The position numbers were made by a program, and so were the translations under genes. A stretch of DNA of 64,000 nt from Panorpa germanica (taxonomy: Eukaryota; Arthropoda; Insecta; Mecoptera; Panorpidae), in the NCBI GenBank assembly GCA_963678705.1, contig OY783210.1, positions 15,749,331 through 15,813,330 on the forward strand, written 5' to 3'. Position 1 is the stretch's first letter. Each line of letters opens with the position of its first letter. The notes under the pieces were generated by a model that did no database searches, was not told the origin of the DNA, and saw only the letters and a list, made by a program, of their open reading frames with translations. This document shows, piece by piece, positions 24,323 to 35,776 of the stretch.

Positions 24323-24845
24323 TTAAATAAAATTTGATATTTTGATATATAAATACATATAGCAGAGATTTATGAGCTGTATGGTTGGTAGCGGTTATGA
24401 TGTCACATGTATTTGGAATGTGTACAACGTTGAATCCCTTTAATAATTAAAGAGACAAAATGACTTTTTTAATTGATAATATCTCTTAACATATAAGGAG
24501 TTATTCCAAGGAACAATAAAATTCCAATAATATGTCTGCCTTAGCAGGGTTAAATAAAATAAAAACTTATTATTCTTTGACTTGACTTGGTTATTCGACT
24601 ACCAACAGCTACGAAACATTACCACAGCACTGACCTCAACAAATAACTGACGTTAAAATGCATTTCACGTCATACAAATATGGCCGATTATTTCTAGCGC
24701 TAAAACTACAATTCAAACTTTTAATTGCTATATCTCTGTCAATTTAGATATTTAATAAAATATACACGCCAATACACATTTATTAACATCAATTTCAATC
24801 AACAATTGAAAAATCGACCACTAAAAAATGAGGACACAAGCCCAT
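24323..24845. mobile_element. ATGGGCTTGTGTCC MITE, copy 3, internally inverted
   Basis: Bases 24323-24505 are the middle-to-right part of the element in plus orientation, ending in AAGGAGTTATT. At 24505/24506 the sequence switches to the left half in reverse orientation (CCAAGGAACAATAAAATTCC onward) and ends with the intact left terminus GGACACAAGCCCAT. The true right terminus (about 110 bp) is missing. The two halves meet the canonical map about a dozen bases apart, so a single element was probably rearranged rather than two elements landing side by side. Confidence 0.85.
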
Positions 24846-25361
24846 TCTACAAACACAGCATGTGTGCTTATAACAACTAAAATAATGAACAAGCAAACAA
24901 ACAGCTCTGCATAATTATTAAAATTAAAAATTAAATTATAATTACAACCGTCGGACTACAGTACACCGCAACACTGCAGCAAGCAGCAAAGTATTAAAAA
25001 TGAAAATAATGTGTAGTTTTATCTCAGCAATTAGAGAAATAATAAAAATAAACTGCGAAGAAAAATGTTGAAAAATTATTAAGGGAGATTATTTCGACAT
25101 CTGTGTTCCATTTTGGATTGAGATTAATGATTGTAATTATGAGTTTTTTAACTTTTAAAACAGTATGAACATTATTCTAAGTAGGTAACACCAGTAGCTC
25201 GAAAGTTATCTTTAATAGATTTAAAGGTGCGTTTACACCTTATACACTATATGTACTTCATTTTATTTTTGTATTTACTTAGAATTTGCTTGTAAATTGA
25301 CTAAGTCTTACTTTGTACATTTTCTTCTGACGACATGTGTCGTGAATTGAATTATTGTGAT
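24846..25361. other. Intergenic, nothing recognised
   Basis: AT-rich DNA. One small hairpin (AGGTGCGTTTACACCT) lies near 25225. Confidence 0.55.
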
Positions 25362-25414
25362 ATTTACTTGTTTAATAATATTGGCAAATAAAATTGTAAC
25401 GAAAATGTAACTTT
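25362..25414 (+). repeat. Interspersed repeat H, copy 2
   Basis: It shares the ACTTGTTTAATAATATTGG, CAAATAAAATTGTAACG, AAAATGTAACTT core with 1065-1150 and 59800-59888. Confidence 0.55.
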
Positions 25415-26490
25415 AAGTTAAGATTTTATTTTAAACAATTAAGACAAAAGTCAATTCTGAGTGATTTGTCATAATTTAATTCGCCAAGTCCTTAGAACAA
25501 GATACAAATAATTTCGAGTGTGACCTAGAAATTGTGAAACGCAATATAAAAAGTAACGATTTGACTAGATACAAAAACGCTCAACAAATTCTTAAAATCT
25601 AAATTCTAAATTAGACGATTTTAGAGCTTACATCCAATGCCAATGCCAATATAAATTTTAAAGGAAGAATTTGATATAGATATTTTGAAAAGTATACTTC
25701 TTATTCTAAATTGAATTTCTTTGAAAGTCGGGGTATTAGGCTTCAGCTTAGCTTTCCAAGGCTGCTTATGTTTTTATTTTTATCGTTAAAACAAAAATAC
25801 CAAATAAATAAGGTAATATTAATTTTTTACATGAAGAATTATTATTTAATTTTTATTTGCATTGCTAATTTTTATGTTTCCTTTTTTGCATATAGTTGCA
25901 AACATTTTGCCATCGTACTTTCCCATACTAGCTGTTTGTATCTCTCTTATCAGATATACCCCTGCTAAATATACAAAAGAACCATTTTCTGCCAGTGAAG
26001 TAGCTGGAAATATTGGGTCCTTACGTAAGCATTGTCAGCTATTCCTCAGTCTACTGGCTATAAAGTAACTACGCCACTGATTCTATCGAATGAAACTCAA
26101 TTTGTCTTTAATATTTCCAATTAAAACATTATTTTGTGTTGATTAAAATTTTGTCCCTTGCATAACACGATTTCTACACATAACACCATAAATAATTATA
26201 AAGTTTAATTAACGTAAAACAATATCAAGTTACAAATTAAACCTGTATTAATTAATTTTACTCATAAACATCAAATAAACACGACATCACGTTAACACGG
26301 GGAAAAATCATATTACAAAATGTACACCAAAATAATACACAATGTTGCGTTAAAATGTGTGACACAATGTAAAGTGTATTGTGAACAGAGCCGTACTGAA
26401 ATTCAAAGTATAACCTAAAAAGAATAATTGCTTGGAGCTCTCATCAGCAGAAATACTGCAAACGAAATTTGCACATTCATAGAGTCTCTT
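25415..26490. other. Intergenic, nothing recognised
   Basis: Overlapping plus ORFs at 25711-25968 and 25862-26068 are in different frames, hydrophobic and T-driven. Neither has splice or domain support. Confidence 0.5.
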
Positions 26491-26496
26491 AGAGGG

Positions 26497-27120
26497 GAAG
26501 TAAGATTTCAATATTTTTTTTCAATTCAATGTAAAACATATTAAGTTTATTGTGTGAAAATTTGAAATCGATTGCAGTAAAACTGCTCCGAAATTTAGAG
26601 TTTTAAGTCTTCACCTTTTAAACGTGTTTTTCTCACACTTAGCTTTTTCAGAGATGGTGTCCTCTCTAACTCAAAATCTACTGCACCGATCCTTTTGAAA
26701 TTTTGCACACTTTTTCTTTACATAAATGCCGAGGTAATTTTTTTTTAATTTAACCGTATTTTAAAATAACAAAGTTTCTGGTTATTTTCATGAAAAATCG
26801 GTATTTTGACTTCAAAGTGCTGTAAGAAATTGAAAAATCAATAAAAGAAGAAAAACTCGACAGGGTTACATGCAAAAACTTATGAATAATTAAATCATTT
26901 TGGTTTTTTGATTTCAAATAATCCAGCAATGACTAATGAGGGACATCGCAATGAGACTTTTCTGCAACGTCTTGGAAGATTCGCTGTCATTAACTCATTT
27001 CTTGATATTTATTTATGAAAATTTCACAAAGTATTCTTTAAATTTTATTTTATCATGTAGTAATTATAGAAATAATTATATATTAACTGTGTCATCAAAA
27101 AACATTTTCGAAAATATGCC
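26497..27120 (+). repeat. Interspersed repeat G, copy 2
   Basis: This is the longest direct copy of repeat G. It keeps a middle part missing from copy 1 (AATTGAAAAATCAATAAAAG and ACTCGACAGGGTTACATGC), which copy 3 also has. Near 26930 one frame reads EGHRNETFLQRLGRFAVINS before a stop, which looks like degraded protein and suggests that repeat G derives from a once-coding element. Confidence 0.8.
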
Positions 27121-27181
27121 TTTTTTGTATCGATTTGTATCTTTTTCTAAGTTTATCATAATTCTGTTACATTGTCATTAA

Positions 27182-28195
27182 ATAAATTCATAAGATAATA
27201 AAAATATATGAATTATACTAAACCATGGGCGTCGAGAGGAGGTCGAGAGGAGGGTGCACTTACACCCCCTGTCATGAAAGAAAATACACAGAAAAATATT
27301 AACAAACAAAATTTTTATTTTGAATAAAAACTTATCCAAATTTGTTCAACACCTTGTAAATGAATTCAGTGTCCTGTACCTTTTTCCTACAAATATTGAA
27401 CATGCACCTCCCTAAAAGTAATCCTGCAGGCGCTCATGACTTATTATCTCGTTATATAACTTTGTATAAAAAGCTTTATGTACATCAAAAAACATACATT
27501 TTATTTATACGTTTCTATGAAAATTTATTTTGAAGTTTTCCTATTTTTACTGCCCACATAAATTTAAATCTTATGGCCCATATCAACCTTAAAGTTCGTA
27601 CACTTATCTAGATTAATAACAATTTTAAAAATCCATCGTACGGTCCTGACATCGCAGCGTGACAATGACATAATATTCCCCTAGCGGTGACAACGAGTAC
27701 TAACGTTACTATAAACTGTAAACGCTCTGTTGATGGCGCCCGCCCGTGCGCCCAAGCTACATTGTCACAATTCCACTAATAAACAATTACGAGTACTCGT
27801 CCTACACTATTTTCTGTACTAGTACTAGTATATCTCTCTGGGGTATAGAACAGAATATCAGTAACAAGAGAACAGAATATCAGTATGGTGACGTCACAAC
27901 GTCAAGATATCTAGCTCGAATTTTTCTCAGCAGTACGGCGTGTTTAGTTACAAGTTTGGTACATTGAACCGTTTCATAAAGAGGGGAGTGAAAGAGGGAG
28001 ATAGAGATATGGACCGGGACTCTAAATACATTCTACATGTTATTTTTTTTTTTCTTTGGTTTTGGAAATAAATAGACATCTAGTCACATCCTGTTTTATT
28101 CAAATAGAGTGTACAACTGTATACTCGTTTGAAAATTTTTTATTGTCGTTAACAGAAAAATGTATTATTTTATATAGTTTAATAATGTTATTATA
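27182..28195. other. Intergenic DNA with a GC-richer patch
   Basis: The patch at about 27640-27770 (TGATGGCGCCCGCCCGTGCG) belongs to no repeat seen here, and the overlapping ORF 27746-27967 has no recognisable feature. A short G-rich block at 27225-27270 carries a duplicated GTCGAGAGGAGG. Confidence 0.45.
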
Positions 28196-28832
28196 ATGGG
28201 CTTGTGTCCTCATTTTTTAGTGGTCGATTTTTCAATTGTTGATTGAAATTTATGTTAATAAATGTGTATTGGTGTGTCTATTTTATTAAATATCTAAATA
28301 TTGACGGAGATATACCAATTAAAAATTTGAATTGTAGTTTTAGCGCTAGAAATGGTCGACCGTATTTGTATGACGTGAAATGCATTTTAACGTCAGTTAT
28401 TTGTTGAGTAGGTCAGTGCTGTGGTAATGTTCTGTAGCTGCTGGTAGTCAAATAATCAAGTTAAGTCAAAGAATAATAAGTTTTTATTTTATTTAACCCT
28501 GTTAAGGCAGACATAATATTGAAATTTGATTGTTCCTTGAAATAGCTGTAAATAATATTTGATATTTTGATATATAAATACATATAGCAGAGATTTATGA
28601 GCTGTAAGGTTGGTAACCTTACACAAGGATTGTGATGTCACATGCACTTGGAATGTGTACAACGTTGAATCCCTTTAATAATTAAAGAGACAAAATGACT
28701 TTTTTAATTGTTAATATCTCCCAACATATAAGGAGTTATTAAAAAATAATTAAACATTTGAGGTTCTAGTAACCCACTTTATCAATATATAGTACACTTT
28801 TATAGAAACTAAGACATAGGACACAAGCCCAT
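28196..28832 (+). mobile_element. ATGGGCTTGTGTCC MITE, copy 4 (plus, 637 bp)
   Basis: Both ends are intact. It carries the hairpin insert GTAAGGTTGGTAACCTTAC followed by ACAAGGATTGTGATGTCAC, which is shared only with copy 6 (40725-41353). Those two are therefore sister copies. Confidence 0.95.
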
Positions 28833-28884
28833 TGAATTAGTATATACTTTCTATTACTATTTATTTGCAAACGATACTTTTTTC

Positions 28885-28960
28885 TCGTGATCAGGAAATT
28901 CAGGGAAAAATCCGAGGAAGCCAAAAGTCTTAAAATTTAATAATAGGATAATAGGGTTTT
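28885..28960 (+). repeat. Fragment of the repeat at 38580-39130
   Basis: AGGAAATTCAGGGAAAAATC, then CGAGGAAGCCAAAAGTCTTA, matches the 3' part of that element (in reading order at 38956-39000) with few changes. Confidence 0.65.
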
Positions 28961-29115
28961 GATTCATCAGTAGCTCATTATCTCCAGCTTCCAGTTCGCC
29001 ACTGGATACATCGATAAACTGTTATCAGAAGCCTGAACAACGCCGGGTAGTTAGAAGTAACTAGTAATAATATAAATAATGTATAGATCTATACAATCAT
29101 ATTTGAAAGCAAATT

Positions 29116-29290
29116 AACAATATATCGTAACAATATATCGTAACAATATATCGTAACAATATATCGTAACAATATGTCGTAACAATATATCGTAATAATA
29201 TATCGTAAAACTATATCGTAACAATATATTGTAACACTATATCGAAACACTATATCGTAACGATATATCGTAACAATACATCGTAACAAT
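29116..29290. repeat. 13-bp tandem array, about 13 units
   Basis: The unit is AACAATATATCGT. The first four units are identical and later units carry single changes (ATGTCG, ACTATATCG, ACGATATATCG, AATACATCG). Because 13 is not a multiple of 3, the minus ORF at 29089-29307 is a 13-residue periodic artefact (IVTIYCYDILLRY). Confidence 0.95.
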
Positions 29291-29391
29291 AATCTTTTCT
29301 TGATCATCTGAACCTGAACATCTGAATCGGAATCGGAATCGAATCGTAATTTAACATAGAATTAGTCGACAAGTTCTTGAATATATTTTAT

Positions 29392-29735
29392 AACTAGCTG
29401 TCCCGGCCACGCGTTGCTGTGACTAACGTTTTTGTCATATTACATTACATAGCGCCATCTATTGAATATTTACTCAATCTAGTCAACAGAATATTTACTC
29501 AATCTAGTCAACAGATGTCGCTAACAGCTAACAGATAATTAATAGACAAATAATTTGCAATAAGATAATATTGCAATCATAAATTGAGATGTAAACTATC
29601 CTATCTTTCCAGGTGGATCAAACTGCACACAGTGTACAAATTTGATTAAAATCGGTTAAGTAGTTTAGGAGTCCATCGCGGAGATACACGGACAAACAAC
29701 GTGACACGTAATTTATATATATTAAGAAGAAGATA
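29392..29735 (+). repeat. Widespread arthropod-type interspersed repeat (CTAGCTGTCCCGGCC)
   Basis: It starts ACTAGCTGTCCCGGCCACGC and continues with the phrase ACAAATTTGATTAAAATCGG, TTAAGTAGTTTAGGAGTCC, GAGATACACGGACAAACAA, and ends ATTTATATATATTAAGAAGA. This architecture is common across insect genomes, but I cannot assign a class with certainty. A 24-bp segment around ATATTTACTCAATCTAGTCA is tandemly duplicated at 29467-29512. Confidence 0.75.
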
Positions 29736-29739
29736 ACAG

Positions 29740-31190
29740 CAACGAGTCTTACTTCTTTCTTATTGGAAGGGTGGAATCTACAAAAAGAAAGAGCTATAGA
29801 AAGCTATTTTAAATAGTGGTTATAAATGTTTATTTAAGTCAGTATTATAAAATAAAGTACAAAGAAAAATACGTAAGAAAATTTAAAAAATGATAATATT
29901 TCTATTTTAATTGCTAGCACATTAAAACTAAAAGCATTCATTCTTTTTAAAGTCTGCAATTAACTTTAAAAACTTTAGTGAAACCGCAATTAATATCATT
30001 TACCCAAAGGAACATTACATTTAGATTTAACCCTTACTTTATTTTATTTTTTTTTTTTTATAAATTCTATTTTTAAATTATCATTAAGAAAGGTTTATGA
30101 ACTGGATTATACGTCTGAGTTTATTTTAAATTTCTACTTTACCTACATTAAGCTTATATACGCAGTGTAAGATACGGATTATAGATGGCAGCATGTGTAT
30201 GTGGATTTCAAAATATTTAAAACTAAATTAAAATAACAGATTAGATTTTTTTTCATTTTTAGTATTCAGTTATTAAATTCGTCAAATATTATTGGTAACT
30301 ACTATGAGCATATGACTTTATGTGAACTGCTCTAGTTCTTTTTAATTAAAGGTAGTTACTTAGTACCTTTTTTATTTCAAATTTTCTGATTAGTAGTTTC
30401 TGATTCCTCAGTTCCACTAACATATTCTTTACAAAATTCAGCAGTTGATGCTTTTTTGACAATGACTATGCAAATAAATGATATTAAAGCATATTAAATT
30501 CAATGTCAAAAAATAACATTTTTTATTAAAGAAATCTTCAAAGCATTATTAAAAAATAAAAAAAATTGTATGAAATATTTCAACTTCATTGTGGAAGCGA
30601 TTGTTCTGTACAAGTATTCAGATAATTTGTATGTCCCTGTCCATCATATCTTGACATATTTTACTAATAAGAGATCATTTTTATATAAAAGTAATTAACT
30701 AAATAATTAATGTGCTGCCAATATATCTGCAAATAATAATATTACTGGCGCCAGTCAATTTTTAATATTCTTATTTATTTATTTTAATTTTTTTTAAATA
30801 TAATTGCTTCTGGTTTTTAACAATATTGGATGACTAATCAAAATCTTAGATCAATATTTAATAATGTATGTAATTTTTATAGCATTCTTTTCTTTTGTCA
30901 TTTTTTATATGTGCAGTGGCAAAGTTGCATTTGATAAAGTTAGGTAATTAATTAGTACATTTTGGTCAACACACCTGTATAACAAAAAAGTACAACAAAA
31001 TTCACTATCAAATTATTTATACACTTTAATTACAATAAACTTTAATTTTACCTAATGTACAAGGTTTTGTGTCTTAGTTGACTGCTTTTTAGAAAATAAA
31101 TCTACCTTTTGGTGTATTAGTTAACTCATAAATCTTCTCTAGAACACCTTTGAAAGAATTATAAAATTTTATTGATTTTAACTGATCTTC
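29740..31190. other. Intergenic, nothing recognised
   Basis: About 1.4 kb of T- and A-rich DNA without a credible ORF, repeat or RNA gene. Confidence 0.55.
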
Positions 31191-31194
31191 AGGA

Positions 31195-31690
31195 ACTCAA
31201 AGGCATCTTGCGGTGACTACGATATCGCTGGACAGAATCATCTAAAATGAAAAAATCAAACAGATTTCGTTAAAAAAATGTATAATCTAGTAATTAATCG
31301 AAGGAATAAGCAAAGTAATTTTTTTTGACAAAATGGCGTTTTCTCAAAAAAAAATAAACAATTTTTAACCAAAATTTTGGCTTTAAATTGTTATAAAAAA
31401 GAAATATATATCGGTAAGAAAAAACCTTCGATTATTTACTAAAAAATATACTTAAGAAGGTTGTGTTAAAATTTGAGACTGATCGGTTCAGCCCTATCTG
31501 AGTACTTTTGGTCACCGACTTTAAAAACACAGAAAAACCTTAAAAGTTTCAAAAGCACGTGTTTTTTCAACTTACATAACTTCGAAAATAATCGCCGGAT
31601 TGACTTGAAATTTTCTATGTGTGTACTTAAATATATGTACATTACGATAATAAGTAATGAATTTTTTTTTTTTAATTTTAACTGTATATA
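31195..31690. other. Probable repeat relic
   Basis: Phrases such as TTAAAATTTGAGACTGATCG, GGTTCAGCCCTATCTGAG and CGAAAATAATCGCCGGATTG have the style of degenerate insect interspersed repeats (a conserved question of base, not protein). No second copy is in the window. The ORF 31473-31691 is not supported. Confidence 0.35.
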
Positions 31691-31886
31691 ACCCCTTAAG
31701 TCAAAAACATTTCATGAATGTGAAGGAAACTATAAATACGTATAGTCAGCAAATTTATTATACACTTCACAAATCGACATTTGCATAAATCTATTTCAAC
31801 GAAGTGATACTCAAAAAGTATATATTTTCAAATCTGTGCATAAGACCGTGGTGTTAACTTCACATTCTGACACATGCGTACACTTA

Positions 31887-32441
31887 GGGCCTTATTCTGA
31901 AACTTTTAAAAAAATCGACCTTATTTTTTCAGCGGTAGAAATATTTAATTTTTTCACCGCTCGAATAAAGTCGCTGTATTTAAAATATCTAAAGTGGTAT
32001 TCTGTATGCAAAATTTTCCACCGCCCTTATAATATACAGCGGTGAAAAAGTATAGTGGCGTATTTTAAGACGTCATCAATTTTAACAATATTTGACCAAT
32101 CACGGCATTCAGAATATTCAAATATTTAAAAATTCAAACACTTGACACGTACGAATACATGTCAATTGTTCAAGTCAATTGACAAGCAACATAACCTCAC
32201 TTTCTGATATATTTATATTTGTATATTCATATGACTAAAAAATTTGTACTGAAATTCAAATTATAATTTGAATTGTTTGACATTTCTAAAAAATACAGCG
32301 ATGGAAAACTTTAAAGTCACGCTAAAGGCGACCTTACAATTTGGCCGATTTTTTTCCAGCGAAAAAATCATCGCTTTTGTGACGTCATTTTACAGCGATG
32401 AAATTTTTTCACCGGTGGAAATACTTTACAGAATAAGGCCC
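31887..32441. mobile_element. PIF/Harbinger-like MITE, 555 bp
   Basis: Terminal inverted repeats GGGCCTTATTCTG and CAGAATAAGGCCC are flanked by TTA duplications at 31884-31886 and 32442-32444. The interior is full of variants of CAGCGRTGAAAAA and its inverse, so the ends are internally repetitive (for example TTCAGCGGTAGAAAT, TTTTTTCACCGCTCG, TTACAGCGATGAAAT, TTCACCGGTGGAAAT). Apparent ORFs 31836-32045 and 32268-32462 read through these repeats and are not genes. Confidence 0.9.
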
Positions 32442-32444
32442 TTA

Positions 32445-32850
32445 GTTTCCTATAGTTTCTGATACAAAAACATATAATCATCTGCATATGTCTGTGTGTT
32501 TAATTAATTGTTTCCCATAAAAACAAACAAGAATTCTATTTTTAGTAACAAAAAGTTGAACCAGTTTTTGAGGTTATGACATTTCTTCTGCTTCTTCTTT
32601 AAATAAAACAAACAGACAATTAAAGTATTTTTCATCAAGTATTATATATTATGTCTTCGTTGAATCCCAGGCTCTTGTCTTACCAGACATATCCAGAAGT
32701 CCGAAGAGTTGGAAGAGGTAAAGAACATACATATATGGACAAAATATACTTTGACCAGTCTCAAGAAAGAAAACAAACAAGGTCTTAACTCTTACCAAGT
32801 AATGTATGAGAGCAAATCTGGTTTACCAAGTTTAAGTTCAAATAATTAGA
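32445..32850. other. Intergenic, nothing recognised
   Basis: AT-rich DNA without supported features. Confidence 0.6.
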
Positions 32851-33130
32851 GTGCTCTCACACTGGAATAAACGCCGAGCTTTTCAGTAAGGTGTACAGGA
32901 ATTGTTTCACATTAGCACACTTTGTCATTACAGACATTTTGTACTTTTAATGTTTATCAATAGTCTGTAGTGTTAGCGCTCTCTCAATTAAAAGTCAATA
33001 ATCATATAACTTTTATATAACTGTATTCCTCTCTAACTCTGCATGATGTTATCGTTAAGCCTAGGTTGAAGTCGCAGCTATGTGCTATATAGTTCCGTCA
33101 AAGGGTAGTCAGTTCCAGTGTGAGATCACC
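32851..33130. mobile_element. TIR element with GTGCTCTCACACTGGA ends
   Basis: The left GTGCTCTCACACTGGA and the right, read in reverse as GTGATCTCACACTGGA, match at 15 of 16 bases. The right half (CTCTCAATTAAAAGTCAATAAT, then CGCAGCTATGTGC) is related to 39697-39840. Non-coding, about 280 bp, superfamily unassigned. Confidence 0.65.
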
Positions 33131-34140
33131 CTTATAGATATATACGTGTATGAGTAGAAATAACAATGTAATAGAATATGTTTTTAATTAAAAAAACAAC
33201 TTTTGTTGGTTATGATATAGTACTACGAATTAAAACTACTTCTTTCTTTTTCTATCACTATACATAAGTATAAAATAGAAAGAGATAACAAGTATATGTA
33301 AATACTTTTTAAATATTTAACCCTGAACATAGTGATCGAATTTAAATTGATATTTTGGTGAGTCATACGCTATTTATTTTGGCATGATCAGTTCTAAATT
33401 TAGAAATATTTGATGTGTATATTGAAATATAATTATAGATTTAAATTAGTTAATTAATAATAACGACTACTGGCGGAAGTTTTGTATACTGTTTATAAAG
33501 GAATATATTATTATATTCGAGTTTTTTATTATTGAAATAATTGCATGTTTTTATGTTTATAATAAGGTAGTATCTTACTATTTGTTATTTAAAAGTTTTA
33601 TATGTTTAATAGTATTAATTTACAATGTCAGCAGCGGATTTAACCACAGGTGTGTTCCTGGGGCCCCGTTTTTCAAAGAACCCCTTGTCGGAAGGCAATG
33701 TCTAGTTATTTAAATAACATATATATAGTCAAAATCACGATAGTTCGGCGGCGATTTATACTTGAAAAAGTTTATAAGAGCGGTATAAATCTATAATACG
33801 ATAATGAATTTTATCTTATTAGTTTCTATATACATTATCGAAAAATAAGTGAGTCAGTGCTTTTTAGTTATATCGGCAGTTTATACCCCACAACTTGTTT
33901 TAAGTATGAGTCGCCGCTGAACTCTCGCAATTTGAACTATAGCTTAAGTAATATTGTTGAGAACATATACACTCAAGTGGAATATATTATGGAGTGTTTT
34001 AAATGGTTTTAAGCGTTCAAAAAATCAGGATTGCGATAGTTGATTAAATAGCTCTGTAGCAAAAGTTATATCTACAAACAAAATAAATTTTTCGTGAAAG
34101 AAATATATTCTAAATGATAATGAACATTGTTTATTTATTA
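33131..34140. other. Intergenic DNA with one shared block
   Basis: A block at about 33900-33965 (TGAGTCGCCGCTGAACTCTC, then AATTTGAACTAT) has a diverged partner at 49360-49400. Nothing else is recognised. Confidence 0.5.
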
Positions 34141-34149
34141 AGTTAAGTT

Positions 34150-34255
34150 ATTATAAGCTTATTTAACTTAATTATATAATAAATAAAATATCTCTTTCCG
34201 AATCATATTAAGTAATTTTTTCTGTCGACCCCTAACAAATGAGGTCACAACCCAA
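34150..34255 (-). mobile_element. End fragment of a diverged ATGGGC-type MITE
   Basis: CTGTCGACCCCTAACAAATG, then AGGTCACAACCCAATT, resembles the terminus at 23738 (subfamily with ATTGGGTTGTGA-type end). No opposite end could be placed. Confidence 0.45.
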
Positions 34256-34660
34256 TTATGAAGAGACTTATATTTTTGCCTATTAAGATTTTTACGGAGA
34301 CTATACTTGTAGCGTCATATTAGGTATCATCAAGCACATGTTATGACGGTTTTTATATGTTTTTTATAATATTTTCACCACTTCGGAGAAATAAAGAGTA
34401 AGATTTTATTTTTTTAACAACACTATATCTTATTTAAATATACGACCATTGTCTTGTTCTTTGAGATAACAGCAGCAGCGCTAATTTCAGTTGGATGTTT
34501 TAAATGTCGCAGATGATTTCAGACGAAGCACTGATTTGAGATTACTACATTCCGAGTATTTTTCTTGTAAAACAATTAACATATTCAAGATGCTTTAAAA
34601 AGAATTATTTGCATACATGTAGGATTAAATAAAAACTTAAAAAGAAATATTTTTGTTGTA

Positions 34661-35238
34661 ATGGATTTGTGTCCTCATTTTTTAGTTGTCGATTTTTCAA
34701 TTGTTGATTAAAATTGATGTTAATAAATGTGTATTAGCGTGTCTATTTTATTAAATATCTAAATGTTGACGAAGATATAGCAATTAAAATCAGTTATTGT
34801 GTTGAGTAGGTCAGTGCTGTGGTAATGTTTTGTAGCTGTTGGTAGTTGAAATAATCAAGTTAAGTCAAAGAATAATAAGTTTTTATTTTATTTAACCCTG
34901 TTACGGCAGACAAAATATTGGAATTTTATTGTTCCTTGAAATAGCTGTAAATAATATTTGATATTTTGATATATAAATACATATAGCAGAGAGTTATGAG
35001 CTGTAAGGTTGGCAACCTGTAAACTTGCCAGAGTTCTATCTTGAATATGCTATCTCTTTTACACTCTGTTGTATAAAAGAAATAGCAACTAGCGGCTGTG
35101 ATGTTGAATCCCTTTAATAATTAAAGAGAAAAATTGACTTTTTCAATTGTTAATATCTCCTGAAATATAAGGAGTTATTAAAAAATAATTGGACATATGA
35201 AGTTCTAGTAGAAATTAAGACATTGGACACAAGCCCAT
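34661..35238 (+). mobile_element. ATGGGCTTGTGTCC MITE, copy 5 (plus, 578 bp)
   Basis: Ends ATGGATTTGTGTCCT and ACACAAGCCCAT. It lacks about 70 bp around the CGCTAGAAATGG block (junction TTAAAATCAGTTATTG) and the GATGTCACATGC segment. It carries the long insert with the perfect hairpin-type pair GCTATCTCTTTTA / AAAAGAAATAGC also seen in copies 7, 8 and 9. Confidence 0.93.
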
Positions 35239-35650
35239 TTACAAATTAGGCTACTTATCCAAGTTCCAAGGTTTGGGATCCATTTTTCTCTTTATTTAAG
35301 GTCTTCTGATAGTTTTGTGTAAACTTACATAGCTTAGTTTAGAAAATATAGACCTTTGAAAAATTGTTAGATGTTAACAGACGTCAGGTTAGCAAGCAGT
35401 TACAAAATAGAATCGTTAGTCTCTTAGTATCTTGTTAAGAATAGGGTTTGAACATAGTATGTTTTTTCTGTAATATATGTCACAGTTAATTGATCTTTGA
35501 GAAATCCAAGGTACATATTTCAAGAAATGCTTACTTTGTCTTTTACAAAGTAAAGCAAGTAATTTATTGATTGTTAATCACTTTTATATTGTCAATTTTA
35601 ACAACATGCTACTGTTGGCGCTATGCAGTATGTCATCCGTATTACGAAGC
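35239..35650. other. Intergenic, nothing recognised
   Basis: AT-rich DNA without supported features. Confidence 0.6.
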
Positions 35651-35776
35651 GGTCAGACCAGAGCAACATTAACATACGATGCATTTTCTGTCTCTCTTAC
35701 ACTAACTGTAACAGAACCAGTGTGAGGGAAATGTAAAACAAGTCGTATGTTGATGTTATCCTGCTCTGTATGGACC
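35651..35776. mobile_element. 126-bp fold-back element
   Basis: The left arm GGTCAGACCAGAGCAACATT, AACATACGA pairs with a right arm that reads in reverse GGTCCATACAGAGCAGGATA, AACATACGACTTG. The arms continue imperfectly to a small central loop near AACTGTAACAGAAC. It looks like a MITE folded almost end to end and could form a long RNA hairpin if transcribed. Confidence 0.7.

Noticed and set aside
11480-27181. Similar ORFs at 11480-11716 and 26936-27181 as a conserved small protein
   Set aside because: They share sequence because both lie in repeat G. Differences are not biased to silent sites and the frames end differently.
29116-29290. CRISPR-like array
   Set aside because: Units are contiguous with no unique spacers, and the DNA is eukaryotic.
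29089-29307. Minus ORF with periodic peptide
   Set aside because: A direct translation of the 13-bp tandem array, period 13 residues.
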